Assembly (NCBI RefSeq): GCF_900609055.1
Contig: NZ_UXAW01000097.1
Coordinates: forward strand, 1-38,002
Direction: 5' to 3'
Origin: Pseudogemmobacter humi
GTDB taxonomy: Bacteria; Pseudomonadota; Alphaproteobacteria; Rhodobacterales; Rhodobacteraceae
Length of the DNA: 38,002 bases
Every line of letters begins with the position of its first letter. Within the stretch, counting starts at the first letter, position 1. The translations under genes were made by a program, and so were the position numbers. This document shows, in pieces, positions 8,759 through 19,274 of the stretch. The notes under the pieces are model-generated. The model saw only the letters and a list, made by a program, of their open reading frames with translations. It was not told the DNA's origin and ran no database searches.

Positions 8759-9580
8759 TCAGTCCTTCTTGCCGGTCACCACGTCGATATCGGGCGCGTC
8801 GATCGCCTTCATGCCGACGACATGATAGCCGCAATCGACATGCAGGTTCTCGCCCGTGGTGCCCGAGCCGAGGTCGGACAACAGATAGAGCGCGGCCTTG
8901 CCGACCTCTTCCTGGGTCACGTTGCGGCGCAAGGGCGAGTTCAGCTCGTTCCATTTCAGGATATAGCGGAAATCGCCGATGCCGCTGGCGGCGAGGGTCT
9001 TGATCGGCCCGGCCGAGATCGCGTTGACGCGGATGCCGTCGCGGCCGAAATCCTCGGCGAGGTATTTGACCGATGCCTCCAGCGCCGCCTTGGCCACGCC
9101 CATCACATTGTAATGCGGCATCACCTTTTCGGCGCCGTAATAGGTCAGCGTCAGCATGGCGCCGCCCGGGCCCATCAGCGCGCCCGCGCGCCGCGCCACG
9201 GCGGTGAAGCTGTAGACGGAAATATCCATCGACGTCAGGAAATTGGCGCGGCTGGTGTCGGCATAGCGGCCGCGCAACTCGTTCTTGTCGGAAAATCCGA
9301 TCGCATGGACCACGAAGTCGATCGTGCCCCATTCCGCCTTCACGCCGTCGAACAGCGCATCGAGGCTTTCCTCGCTTGCCACGTCGCACTCAAAGAGCTG
9401 CGGCTTGCCGAGGCTGGCGGCCAGCGGCTCGACCCGCTTTTTCAGCGCCTCGCCCTGGTAAGAGAAGGCCAGCTCCGCGCCCTGTGCCGCAAGGGCCTGG
9501 GCGATGCCCCAGGCGATCGACTTGTCGTTGGCAAGGCCCATGATCAGGCCGCGTTTGCCTGCCATCAGTCCGGTTGACAT
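8759..9580 (-). CDS. fabI: Enoyl-[acyl-carrier-protein] reductase (NADH)
   Basis: A 273-residue FabI, the last reductive step of each fatty-acid elongation cycle and the target of triclosan-type inhibitors. Visible features are GKRGLIMGLANDKSIAWGIA at the NADH site, and the catalytic residues Tyr147, Tyr157 and Lys164 in TYYGAEKVMPHYNVMGVAK, matching E. coli Tyr146, Tyr156 and Lys163. A longer open frame runs upstream, but the ATG at 9580 has GAGGG seven bases before it and starts exactly where the family starts. It is divergent from pdxH, with a 141-base shared promoter region, and heads fabI-lysE-gpt. Confidence 0.95.
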   Translation of the reverse strand: MSTGLMAGKRGLIMGLANDKSIAWGIAQALAAQGAELAFSYQGEALKKRVEPLAASLGKPQLFECDVASEESLDALFDGVKAEWGTIDFVVHAIGFSDKNELRGRYADTSRANFLTSMDISVYSFTAVARRAGALMGPGGAMLTLTYYGAEKVMPHYNVMGVAKAALEASVKYLAEDFGRDGIRVNAISAGPIKTLAASGIGDFRYILKWNELNSPLRRNVTQEEVGKAALYLLSDLGSGTTGENLHVDCGYHVVGMKAIDAPDIDVVTGKKD

Positions 9581-9721
9581 TCCTGGTCCCTCGCACACCT
9601 TTACGGTTTGATAGCGTTGACGTGTAGGCGGAAAGCCGGCCTGCCGCAAGGGCAGGGGAAGCATCCGGCGGCGCATGCGGAAAACTTGCGGAAAACATTC
9701 AGGACAAGACGGAGCGGGTGA

Positions 9722-10324
9722 GTGGACAGGACGGGAATCTTCGCGGGCGACGACCCTTTCGCGATCGCGCGGCGCTGGCTGGCCGAGGCGGAACAGACCG
9801 AGCCGAACGATCCCAACGCCATCGCGCTGGCGACGGTGGACGCGGCGGGCCTGCCCAATGTGCGCATGGTGCTTCTGAAAGAGATCGGGGACGGGGCCTT
9901 CGTGTTCTACACCAACTACGGCTCGGCCAAGGGCGAGGAGATCGCGGCCACGGGCAAGGCGGCCTTCGTGATGCACTGGAAGAGCCTGCGCCGCCAGATC
10001 CGGGTGCGCGGCGCCGTCAGCCGCGAGGAGGGGCCCCCGGCCGATGAATATTTCGCCTCGCGCTCGCTGAAATCGCGGCTCGGGGCCTGGGCCAGCCGGC
10101 AGTCGCAGCCCCTGTCCTCGCGCGAGGCGCTGATGGCGGAAGTCGCGAAAATCACGCTGAAACATGGGCCTTTGCCGCGCCGCCCGCCGTTCTGGGGCGG
10201 CTTCCGCATCGCACCTGTCGAGATCGAATTCTGGGCCGATGGCGCCTTCCGGTTGCATGACCGTTTCCGCTGGACTCGTCAGGGTGGAGAGGGGGTCTGG
10301 CAGGTCGAAAGACTCAATCCGTGA
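9722..10324 (+). CDS. pdxH: Pyridoxine/pyridoxamine 5'-phosphate oxidase
   Basis: A 200-residue FMN enzyme that makes pyridoxal 5'-phosphate. Recognisable segments are [82 protein letters not shown] and RLHDRF...ERLNP at the C terminus, all family signatures. It is slightly shorter than the E. coli enzyme (218) at the N terminus. The start is GTG at 9722 with GGAG seven bases upstream; an overlapping GTG at 9718 is out of frame. It is divergent from fabI and may be co-transcribed with the downstream cold-shock gene. Confidence 0.94.
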   Translation: MDRTGIFAGDDPFAIARRWLAEAEQTEPNDPNAIALATVDAAGLPNVRMVLLKEIGDGAFVFYTNYGSAKGEEIAATGKAAFVMHWKSLRRQIRVRGAVSREEGPPADEYFASRSLKSRLGAWASRQSQPLSSREALMAEVAKITLKHGPLPRRPPFWGGFRIAPVEIEFWADGAFRLHDRFRWTRQGGEGVWQVERLNP

Positions 10325-10438
10325 AATTTTACGGAAAGGTAAACTATTCTGCCGGACGGTAACGATTTACTCTTGAACAAGGCCCCCCGTAGGCCCCATC
10401 AACCTGTCAGGGCTTAATCTGGGGAGATAGCTCTTGTT

Positions 10439-10984
10439 ATGACTGAAGAAGATAAGGCCGTGCAGGTGTTGCAGGGCCGGGTGAAGTGGTTTGATCCGGC
10501 TAAAGGCTTTGGCTTCATCGTCAGCGATACATCCAACGCCGATATTCTGTTACACGCCAACGTCTTACGCAACTTCGGACAAAGTTCGGTCGCAGATGGC
10601 GCAGGCATAACGGTCAGGATCCAGACCACTCCGCGCGGCGTGCAGGCTGTGGAGGTGCTGGGAATCGAACCCCCGGAGGGACAGATCGTCCCGCTGGGAG
10701 AGGTGGCAGGCGAAATTTCGGCCGACGAGCTGAAATCGCTGCCGCTGGAACCAGCCCGCGTGAAATGGTTCGACAAGGCGAAGGGGTTCGGCTTCGCCAA
10801 TGTCTTCGGCCGTGCCGAAGACATCTTTATCCATATCGAGGTCCTGCGGATCTCGGGCTTCGCCGATCTGGTATCGGGCGAGGCCGTGGCGCTTCGGGTG
10901 ATCGAAGGCCGCCGCGGACGTATGGCTGTGCAGGTGCTGAGTTGGGAACGCGCAACGACCACACCCCCCGGGGAAGAGGACTGA
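10439..10984 (+). CDS. Double cold-shock-domain protein
   Basis: A 181-residue protein with two cold-shock domains. The first (about residues 10-75) has VKWFDPAKGFGFI and the RNP2-like DILLHANVLRNFG; the second (about 105-170) has VKWFDKAKGFGFANVF and DIFIHIEVLR. A linker rich in acidic residues separates them. Cold-shock domains bind single-stranded RNA or DNA, and double-domain forms of this length are usual in alphaproteobacteria. GGGGAGA precedes the ATG by about 11 bases. The 114-base leader (10325-10438) is noticeably AT-richer than its surroundings, as is common for regulated cold-shock leaders; I could not identify a firm promoter in it. Confidence 0.9.
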   Translation: MTEEDKAVQVLQGRVKWFDPAKGFGFIVSDTSNADILLHANVLRNFGQSSVADGAGITVRIQTTPRGVQAVEVLGIEPPEGQIVPLGEVAGEISADELKSLPLEPARVKWFDKAKGFGFANVFGRAEDIFIHIEVLRISGFADLVSGEAVALRVIEGRRGRMAVQVLSWERATTTPPGEED

Positions 10985-11010
10985 GCGGAGCCGAGCTGTT
11001 CCGCCTGAAC

Positions 11011-11493
11011 GTGGCCGCCCTTCCGGCGGCCACTGTTCTCTTCGTTTGTCTGGCAGGGGCGGTGGCGGCTCAGGGCGCCTGTTCGCCGTCGCGCGTCGAC
11101 ATCCGCACGCCGGCCGCCGGGGACGGGATGCGCCAGAGTTTCATCGTCGAACTGGCCGAGACCCCGGAGGCGCGCGCCCGCGGGCTGATGCACCGCGAAA
11201 GCCTCGCGCCCGATGCCGGGATGCTGTTCGTCTACGAAACCCCGCGCCGGGCCGAGTTCTGGATGAAGGACACGCTGATCGCGCTGGATATGGTCTTCGC
11301 CGATCCGGCCGGTCTGGTGACCCATGTGCACGAAAACGCGGTGCCCGGCGATCTGACCCCGATCCCGGGCGGCGAGGGCGTGAAATTCGTGCTGGAGATC
11401 AACGGGGGCCTTGCGCGCAGGGCGGGAATCGTGCCGGGCAGCCAGCTGCGCCATCCGGTGATCGGCAAGGACGCGCTCTGGCCCTGCGAGTGA
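11011..11493 (+). CDS. Exported DUF192 (COG1430) protein
   Basis: About 160 residues if translation begins at the GTG at 11011; the frame is open further upstream, so the start is uncertain (CTG at 10981 has a purine-rich stretch just before it). The N terminus is a Sec-type signal (VLFVCLAGAVAAQGA). The mature part carries the DUF192 core: FIVELAETPEARARGLMHRESLAPDAGMLFVY, AEFWMKDTLIALDMVF, and KFVLEINGGLARRAGI. The molecular role of this widespread small domain is not established. It starts within 30 bases of the cold-shock gene's stop, suggesting one transcript. Confidence 0.82.
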   Translation: MAALPAATVLFVCLAGAVAAQGACSPSRVDIRTPAAGDGMRQSFIVELAETPEARARGLMHRESLAPDAGMLFVYETPRRAEFWMKDTLIALDMVFADPAGLVTHVHENAVPGDLTPIPGGEGVKFVLEINGGLARRAGIVPGSQLRHPVIGKDALWPCE

Positions 11494-11525
11494 GCGGGCC
11501 ATGGTCTTCTTCCGGGGGCTCTTCC

Positions 11526-11567
11526 GCCCTTACGGGCGTCATCGCCGGCGAAGAGGCCCGTAAGGGC
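11526..11567. terminator. 12-bp inverted repeat after DUF192 gene
   Basis: GCCCTTACGGGC (11526-11537) and GCCCGTAAGGGC (11556-11567) are perfect reverse complements with an 18-base spacer; each arm can also fold on itself. It stands 33 bases after the DUF192 stop and is terminator-like but lacks a U-tract. Confidence 0.45.
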
Positions 11568-11760
11568 CGATGAGCGCCCCGGCCGGGCCTCCGGGCCGTT
11601 TCGCGCCAATACCCGTATGACCTCGCCCCGGCATAATTTTATCGGTTAGCGGACATTCCAGCACCGCCTTTCACCCTGCTTTCCGCCATGGAAGTTCCGG
11701 GCCGGATTTCTTGCCATGGGCGCTTTCCCTTGGCCGGAATACAGGCTATGTGGGCGTTGT

Positions 11761-11837
11761 CGGGGCGTAGCGCAGCCTGGTAGCGCGACGGTTTTGGGTA
11801 CCGTAGGTCGCGAGTTCGAATCCCGCCGCCCCGACCA
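11761..11837 (+). tRNA. tRNA-Pro (anticodon TGG)
   Basis: A 77-base cloverleaf can be folded by eye: acceptor stem CGGGGCG/CGCCCCG, D arm GCGC/GCGC, anticodon stem ACGGT/ACCGT around the loop TTTGGGT (anticodon TGG), and T arm GCGAG-TTCGAAT-CCCGC with one A-C mismatch. The 3' CCA is encoded. It is the likely former attachment site of the element whose integrase remnant follows. Confidence 0.96.
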
Positions 11838-11838
11838 G

Positions 11839-11869
11839 CACTCAGCGGATTGGCTGAGTGAAATTTTAC
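11839..11869 (+). terminator. Terminator of tRNA-Pro
   Basis: CACTCAGC (11839-11846) and GCTGAGTG (11853-11860) form a perfect 8-bp stem with a 6-base loop, followed by AAATTTTAC. It starts two bases after the tRNA's CCA, so it is well placed as an intrinsic terminator. Confidence 0.7.
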
Positions 11870-11884
11870 AGCAGATTTTACAGC
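11863..11884. repeat. Tandem direct repeat ATTTTACAGC x2
   Basis: Two exact copies of ATTTTACAGC (11863-11872 and 11875-11884) lie between the tRNA terminator and the end of the integrase remnant. This position is where arm-type integrase sites can occur, but the identification is speculative. Confidence 0.4.
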
Positions 11885-12120
11885 TTTGTTCCCAATGCGC
11901 CCCTGAGGCGCGCCAGCTTATCGCCGATTTCGTCCGACATCTGGGGCGAGAGGGCGACGTAATTCTCGATCACCTCCGCAGCATGTTTGATCGACCATTC
12001 CATCGCAACGGCGATCTCTTTGAGTTCTGCACCGGCAGCCAGAAGGCGGATGGCGGCCGTCCCTCGCACCTCACAGAGGCGCAGCTCTTTCCCGATTCTG
12101 AGCTGTCGCGCTATTGGCTG
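11878..12120 (-). pseudogene. Tyrosine recombinase/integrase, C-terminal remnant
   Basis: About 80 residues ending at a TAA at 11878 match the C-terminal catalytic end of phage-type tyrosine integrases: LCEVRGTAAIRLLAAGAELKEIAVAM, then SIKHAAEVIENY. The box II Arg (in VRGT), the later His (KHA) and the nucleophile Tyr (IENY) are present, but the first His of H-x-x-R is Cys. The frame stays open to 12330, yet the upstream residues show no integrase similarity, and that stretch contains the rpoD terminator, so the N-terminal domain and most of the catalytic domain are gone. Its 3' end is 40 bases from tRNA-Pro, the usual place of an island integrase. I see no second copy of the tRNA end in the window. 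Confidence 0.72.
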
Positions 12121-12290
12121 ATCGCGTCCCCCAAAAAGGTTTCGTGGGTGTGGACGATTGTACTTCGAGGGGAAGCAGTTCCGAAGCCCTAACGCCTTCG
12201 CGGTTGCCGCTGCCGGGCATGCGCGAGATGTTATGTTCAGCGCCCGGCCGATGGAAAGTATATGCTGGCCGACGATCTTCACGAACGGAA

Positions 12291-12324
12291 CAGGAAACAA
12301 AAGAGCGCCCCGCAGGGCGCCCTT
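12291..12324 (-). terminator. Intrinsic terminator of rpoD
   Basis: On the minus strand AAGGGCGCCC and GGGCGCTCTT form a 10-bp stem (one G-T pair) around TGCG, running into TCTTTTGTTT. It begins within three bases of the rpoD stop and is the clearest intrinsic terminator in the window. Confidence 0.85.
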
Positions 12325-12326
12325 AT

Positions 12327-14330
<2,004 letters not shown>

Positions 14331-14421
14331 GGATGCTCCTGCGGGGATGGGGGCGAATCGCACTCGGGGTTTGTCGAATCAATAGCGCGAATCACGGCGG
14401 GGGAAAGGGCGAATCAGGGAT

Positions 14422-16392
14422 TCACTCGCGTCGTGGGCTGCTCCCCCGGCTGAAATCGATGGAATCGAGCAATCTGCGGGCACGGTCCAGTTCCTCGCGG
14501 TCCAGTTCGACGCCGTTCGGCGCAATGATCGACTCCGACTTCTGCTCTTTGGGGCCGCGGCTGGCGGAAACCCGCGCCTCGGCCGCTTTCGACAGCCGCC
14601 AGGTCAGGCCTTCGTCGGCCAGATGGGCAAGATCCTCCTCGGCCTCGGCCAGTTCCGTGCGATGGGCGCGATCAGCCTGAAGCCGGGCCAGCGCCTCTTC
14701 CAGACAGGCGGCGGCGAATGTCGCATCGGCACGGGGTTGCAGCGCGGGGCTGATGCGGACATGGGGATTATTCAGCACCCGGTCAAGGGCCAGCGCACTG
14801 TCCCTGGCGACCAGTTCGGCGCAGTCCTCGCCGTGGCCGTGGGTCAGGACAAGGTTGCGCAACCGCTCGTGATCCTCGGTCGAAAATTCGATCCGTTCCA
14901 GCGCCGATTCGAAGGTGGCGATCAGCGTGGGGAAGCGCAGAAGCGTGGCGAGGATCACCGCCTCGCGCAGGGCATCGCCGATGGTTTCGGGCGCGGCGCC
15001 CGCCAGCGCCGAGTTGCGTGTGCCTTCGGTGGGCACCGGGGGCGGCGCGAATTTGCCGCGCCCGCCCGGCTGCCAGACCCGCGCGGCACCCGCCCGCGCA
15101 GGGCGGCGGCCGGTGCGGAACAGCTCCCACCTGAGTTCCCTGATCTCCTCGCCGTAATGGGCGCGGATCGAGGGATCGGCGATGCGCATCAAGGCCTGGC
15201 GCAGGGTCTTGTCGAGCGCGGCCTTGCGCTCGGGGCTGTCGAACACCCGGCCTTCGGTCTCGCGGTTCCACAAGAGCCGCACCATCGGCTGGGCGCCGTC
15301 CAGCACCTCCTGCATCGCCTCGCGTCCGCGGGCGCGGATCAGATCGTCGGGGTCCATCCCCTCGGGCAACAGCGCGAAGCGCAGCCCCTTGCCCGCCTCC
15401 AGCAGCGGCAGCGCCAGATCCACCACCCGTAGCGCGGCGCGGATCCCCGCCGCATCGCCGTCAAGCGCGATCACCGGCTCGTCCGCGATGCGCCACATGA
15501 GGCGCAACTGATCCTCGGTGACGGCGGTGCCGAGAGGCGCCACCGCGGCCCGGAACCCGGCCTCGGAAAGCGCGATCACATCCATATAGCCCTCGGCCAC
15601 CACCAGCCGCTGGCCCTTGCCCGCCGCCTCGCGCGCCGGGCCGTGGTTGAACAGGTTGCGGCCCTTGTCGAAAATCCCGGTCTCGGGGCCGTTGAGATAT
15701 TTGGCGCGCGCGTTCGGGTCCATCGCCCGCCCGCCGAAGCTGATCGCCCGGCCGCGCCCGTCGCGGATCGGAAAGATGATCCGGCCGCGGAAGCGATCAT
15801 AGAGCGAACCGTCGTCCGCTCTGGCCGCAAGCCCGGCCTCCACCACCAGATCCGCCGCGATCCCCTTGCCGGTCAGCGCCTGGATCAGGGCCTGGCGCTG
15901 ATCCGGGGCGAAACCGATCTCCCACCTTTCCTGAGCCTCTTCCGACAGCCCGCGCTTCGTGAGATAGCCGCGCGCGGCGGCGGCACCTTGGGTCTTCAGT
16001 TGCAGGCGGAACCATTTCACAGCCTCTTCCAGCACCTGGATCAGTTCGGTGCGCCGGTCGGCCTTCTCGGCCGCGCGCGGATCGCGATCGGGCATCTGCA
16101 TCCCGGCTTCCGCCGCCAGAACCGCGACCGCCTCGATGAAGGACAGATTCTCGCTGTCTTTGACGAAACTCAGCGCGTCGCCCTTCGCATGGCAGCCGAA
16201 ACAGTAGTAAAAGCCCTTGCGGTCGTCGACGTGGAAGCTCGCCGATTTCTCCTGATGGAAGGGGCAGGGCGCCCACCAGTCGCCCTTGGCCATGTTCGAC
16301 TTGCGCATGTCCCAGGTGACCTTCCGGCCGACCACGGCGGAAAGCGAGACGCGGTTGCGCAATTCGTCGAGGAAACCGGGGGGCAGGCTCAT
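14422..16392 (-). CDS. dnaG: DNA primase
   Basis: A 656-residue primase from the ATG at 16392; a TTG three codons upstream is possible, and neither start has a strong ribosome site. The N-terminal CHC2 zinc finger is clear (CPFHQEKSASFHV ... YYCFGCHAKGD, about residues 39-65). The RNA polymerase core/TOPRIM domain shows DRFRGRIIFPIRDGRGRAI, FGGRAM, VVAEGYMDVIAL and VIALDGDAAG, which supply the acidic metal-binding residues. The C-terminal DnaB-interacting region is variable. It makes the RNA primers for lagging-strand replication. It precedes rpoD, as in many proteobacteria. Confidence 0.96.
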   Translation of the reverse strand: MSLPPGFLDELRNRVSLSAVVGRKVTWDMRKSNMAKGDWWAPCPFHQEKSASFHVDDRKGFYYCFGCHAKGDALSFVKDSENLSFIEAVAVLAAEAGMQMPDRDPRAAEKADRRTELIQVLEEAVKWFRLQLKTQGAAAARGYLTKRGLSEEAQERWEIGFAPDQRQALIQALTGKGIAADLVVEAGLAARADDGSLYDRFRGRIIFPIRDGRGRAISFGGRAMDPNARAKYLNGPETGIFDKGRNLFNHGPAREAAGKGQRLVVAEGYMDVIALSEAGFRAAVAPLGTAVTEDQLRLMWRIADEPVIALDGDAAGIRAALRVVDLALPLLEAGKGLRFALLPEGMDPDDLIRARGREAMQEVLDGAQPMVRLLWNRETEGRVFDSPERKAALDKTLRQALMRIADPSIRAHYGEEIRELRWELFRTGRRPARAGAARVWQPGGRGKFAPPPVPTEGTRNSALAGAAPETIGDALREAVILATLLRFPTLIATFESALERIEFSTEDHERLRNLVLTHGHGEDCAELVARDSALALDRVLNNPHVRISPALQPRADATFAAACLEEALARLQADRAHRTELAEAEEDLAHLADEGLTWRLSKAAEARVSASRGPKEQKSESIIAPNGVELDREELDRARRLLDSIDFSRGSSPRRE

Positions 16393-16475
16393 GGGGTTCA
16401 ATATGGGGCCGGGGCCGCCCGAGTCGAGTCTCTTCGCACAGGCCCGCCTCCGGCCGGCGTCGGCTGCCTCCGGCG

Positions 16476-16538
16476 GGGATATTTAAAGACAGAAAATATC
16501 CTGCGCGCTCCTGATCATTTTCTGTCTCTAAATATCCC
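16476..16538. repeat. 22-bp inverted repeat between amine oxidase gene and dnaG (copy C)
   Basis: The arms 16476-16497 and 16517-16538 are reverse complements with one mismatch, separated by 19 bases. Their core is GATATTTAAAGACAGAAAAT. The flanks (CCTCCGGCGGGG to the left, CCCGGGGGTGAGG to the right) are the same gene-end module as the other repeat copies, here present in both orientations. It can act as a terminator for the minus-strand operon ending at 16578. Confidence 0.65.
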
Positions 16539-16577
16539 GGGGGTGAGGCCCGCAAGGGCCGAGGGGGCTGGCCCCCT

Positions 16578-17882
16578 CTACCACCCCAGCCGGTCGCGCA
16601 ACGAGAACCATGTCATCGCCGTCACCAGAAGCGGCCAGCGCAAAGCCGGACCGCCCGGAAAGCGCCGCCAGGGCAGGTCGGCGATCAGATCGAAACCCTC
16701 GCCCCGGCCCTGGACCGCCCCGGCCATCAGCTTGCCCGCAAGCGTCGCCAGCGCCACGCCATGGCCGGAATAGCCCGAAGCCGAGAGCACGTTCTTCGCG
16801 ACCCGCGCGAAACAGGGCATCCGGTTCACCGTGATCGCGAGCGTGCCGCCCCAGGCGTAGTCGATGCGGGTGTCTTTGAGCTGCGGATAGATCTCCAGCA
16901 GCGGCTTGCGCACCACTTTCGCCACATCGGGAAAGCGGTAGCCGTAGCTTTCGGCGCCGCCGAACAGCAGGCGGTCGTCCTCCGAGAGCCGCCAGTAGTT
17001 CACCACGAATTTGGTGTCATGCACCGCGACCGGCTCGGCCAGCACCTCTTTCGCCAGCGCACCGAGGGGCTCGGTCGCCACCACGAAATTGTTGATCGGC
17101 ATCACCCGCGCGGCCACCTGCGGCTCAAGGCTTCCGACATAGCCGTTCACCGCCAGCACCATATGATCGCAGGTGACGCGGGCGCGGGCGGTCTCGGCCA
17201 CCGGCTTCTCGTTACGGATCAGCCGGGTGACCTCGCTGTTCTCGAAGATCCGCGCGCCCGCCGCCGCCGTGGCTTTCGCCAGACCCAAAGCGAAGTTCAG
17301 CGCATGGATATGGCCCGCGCCGCGGTCGATGTCGCCGCCTTTGAACGCCTCCGACCCCACCAGCGCCCGCAGGCCGTCGCGGTCGAGGGGCCTGACCTCG
17401 TGGTAATCGTAGTCGCGGGCGAGCTTCTCTGCATAGCGCTTCGCGTGATCCACCTCGGCCTCGTGCCAGCAGGCATGGGCGATGCCGGGGCGCCAGGCGA
17501 CGCCCTCCATATCCGCCGCCAGCTCCCGCACCAGCGCTTTCGCGTCCTGCGCCAGGTCCCAGAGGCGGCGGGCGTTTTCCTTGCCGGCAGTCTTTTCCAG
17601 CCAGTCCTGGTCCTGGCGCTGGCCCGAGCCGACCTGGCCGCCGTTCCGGCCCGAGGCGCCGAAGCCCACCCGATGCGCCTCCAGCACCACCACCGACAGC
17701 CCCGCCCGCGCCAGATGCAGCGCCGCGGAAAGCCCGGTGTAGCCCGCGCCCACCACGCAGACATCGGCGCGGATCTCGCCCTCGGCCTTCGGGAAGGGAT
17801 CGAGCGCCACCCGGGTCGCGGCATACCAGCTGTCGGGATATTCTCCGGGCCGGTCGTTCGCGTGCAGAAGATTGACCGCCAT
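16578..17882 (-). CDS. FAD-dependent amine oxidoreductase (PuuB-like, DAO family)
   Basis: A 434-residue flavoprotein of the D-amino-acid-oxidase/glycine-oxidase fold. The dinucleotide-binding motif VVGAGYTGLSAALHLARAG is at about 42-60, followed by VVLEAHRVGFGASGRNGGQ, typical of gamma-glutamylputrescine oxidase and relatives, and a C-terminal GYSGHGVALATLAGKL flavin loop. By family, it would oxidise an amine or gamma-glutamylated amine to the aldehyde. The ATG at 17882 overlaps the stop of the upstream glutamine-synthetase-like gene (TGATG), so the two are surely co-expressed, which fits a ligase followed by an oxidase acting on its product. The substrate is inferred, not shown. Confidence 0.85.
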   Translation of the reverse strand: MAVNLLHANDRPGEYPDSWYAATRVALDPFPKAEGEIRADVCVVGAGYTGLSAALHLARAGLSVVVLEAHRVGFGASGRNGGQVGSGQRQDQDWLEKTAGKENARRLWDLAQDAKALVRELAADMEGVAWRPGIAHACWHEAEVDHAKRYAEKLARDYDYHEVRPLDRDGLRALVGSEAFKGGDIDRGAGHIHALNFALGLAKATAAAGARIFENSEVTRLIRNEKPVAETARARVTCDHMVLAVNGYVGSLEPQVAARVMPINNFVVATEPLGALAKEVLAEPVAVHDTKFVVNYWRLSEDDRLLFGGAESYGYRFPDVAKVVRKPLLEIYPQLKDTRIDYAWGGTLAITVNRMPCFARVAKNVLSASGYSGHGVALATLAGKLMAGAVQGRGEGFDLIADLPWRRFPGGPALRWPLLVTAMTWFSLRDRLGW

Positions 17883-19237
17883 CACACGTTCAGGAGCAGA
17901 TGCTCGCGCTCCCACGGGCTGATGACCTGGAGGAACTCCTTGTATTCGTTCCGTTTCACCGAATCGTAGCATTTGACGAAATCGGCGCCCATCACCTCTT
18001 TCAGCGCCTCGTCCTCGTCCAGCAGATCCAGCGCATCGCCCAGGTTCACCGGGATCTCATCGGAATCGATATAGGCCGAGCCGGTGAATTCCGGCCGCGC
18101 CGGTTTCTTCTCTATCAGCCCGAGCCAGCCGCAGGCCAAAGTCGCCGCGATGCCGAGATAGGGGTTGCAGTCCATCCCCGGCAGGCGGTTCTCGATCCGC
18201 CGCCCGCTCGGCCCCGAGATCGGCACCCGCAGCCCGGTGGTGCGGTTGTCGCGGCCCCATTCCAGGTTGATCGGCGCGGCGAAATCCGGAACGTAGCGGC
18301 GGTAGCTGTTCACATAGGGCGCCATCAGCGCGATGGCCGCGCCCATGTGATGCTGCATTCCGGCGATGAAATGGTTGAACATTTCGGTCTCGACGCCCTT
18401 GGGACCGGCGAAGATGTTCTTGCCGGTTTTGGTATCCACCACCGAGGTATGGATATGCATCGCCGAGCCCGGCTCGCCTGCGATCGGCTTGGCCATGAAG
18501 GTCGCGAAACAATCGTGGCGCAGCGCCGCCTCGCGGATCAGGCGTTTGAAGAAAAACACGTGATCCGCGAGTTCCAGCGGGTCGCCATGAGCGAGGTTCA
18601 GCTCGATCTGGCCGGCGCCGCCTTCTTGCAGGATGCCATCAATCTCCAGCCCCTGGGCTTCGGCGAAGTCGTAAATGTCGTCGATCACCCTGCCATATTC
18701 GTCGATGGCGGAGAGGCTGTAGGCCTGTTTTCCGGCTGCGCGCCGGCCAGAGCGCCCCATCGGCGGGATCACCGGCTGGTTCGGGTCAAGGTTGCGGGCG
18801 GTCAGGAAGAATTCCATCTCGGGCGCAACGACAGGCTTCCAGCCCTGTTCGGCGTAAAGCCCGATGATCCTGCGCAGCACGTTCCTCGGGCTGAACGGCA
18901 CAAGATTGCCCTGCTGATCCTTGGCGTCATGGATCACCTGGAGCGTGATGTCGGCGGTCCAGGGCGCGGCGGTCGCGGTGGACCAGTCGGGCTCCAGGAT
19001 CATGTCGGGTTCGGTGAAGGCATCGAACGGGCTGTCGGCCCATTCGCCGGTGATGGTTTGCAGGAAAATCGAATTCGGCAGGAAGTAATTGGTCTGCTTT
19101 GCGAATTTCGCGGCGGGCATCGCCTTGCCGCGGGCGACGCCGGCGATATCGCCGATCACGCATTCCACTTCGTCCACGCGGCGGTTGCCAATATATTCCC
19201 GCGCCGCGTCAGGCAGCTTGTCGGTCCATTTGGACAT
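17882..19237 (-). CDS. Glutamine synthetase family ligase (gamma-glutamylamine synthetase, PuuA-like), copy 1
   Basis: A 451-residue protein with the full GS catalytic fold: APEMEFFLTA (metal-binding Glu), QEGGAGQIELNLAHGD, GSAMHIHTSVVD (the ATP/metal His), ENRLPGMDCNPYLGIAA (Arg and Asn of the active site). The length and these variants fit the PuuA/GlnA-like group that ligates glutamate to an amine rather than true GlnA, whose adenylylation loop I do not see. It would spend ATP to make a gamma-glutamyl amine, the substrate for the oxidase downstream. It lies 37 bases after the amidotransferase gene. The amine cannot be named; putrescine, ethanolamine or another monoamine are candidates. Confidence 0.86.
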   Translation of the reverse strand: MSKWTDKLPDAAREYIGNRRVDEVECVIGDIAGVARGKAMPAAKFAKQTNYFLPNSIFLQTITGEWADSPFDAFTEPDMILEPDWSTATAAPWTADITLQVIHDAKDQQGNLVPFSPRNVLRRIIGLYAEQGWKPVVAPEMEFFLTARNLDPNQPVIPPMGRSGRRAAGKQAYSLSAIDEYGRVIDDIYDFAEAQGLEIDGILQEGGAGQIELNLAHGDPLELADHVFFFKRLIREAALRHDCFATFMAKPIAGEPGSAMHIHTSVVDTKTGKNIFAGPKGVETEMFNHFIAGMQHHMGAAIALMAPYVNSYRRYVPDFAAPINLEWGRDNRTTGLRVPISGPSGRRIENRLPGMDCNPYLGIAATLACGWLGLIEKKPARPEFTGSAYIDSDEIPVNLGDALDLLDEDEALKEVMGADFVKCYDSVKRNEYKEFLQVISPWEREHLLLNV

Positions 19238-19274
19238 GGGGTCACACGTTGGGTTGGGGCGCAGCGGGCCGCGC

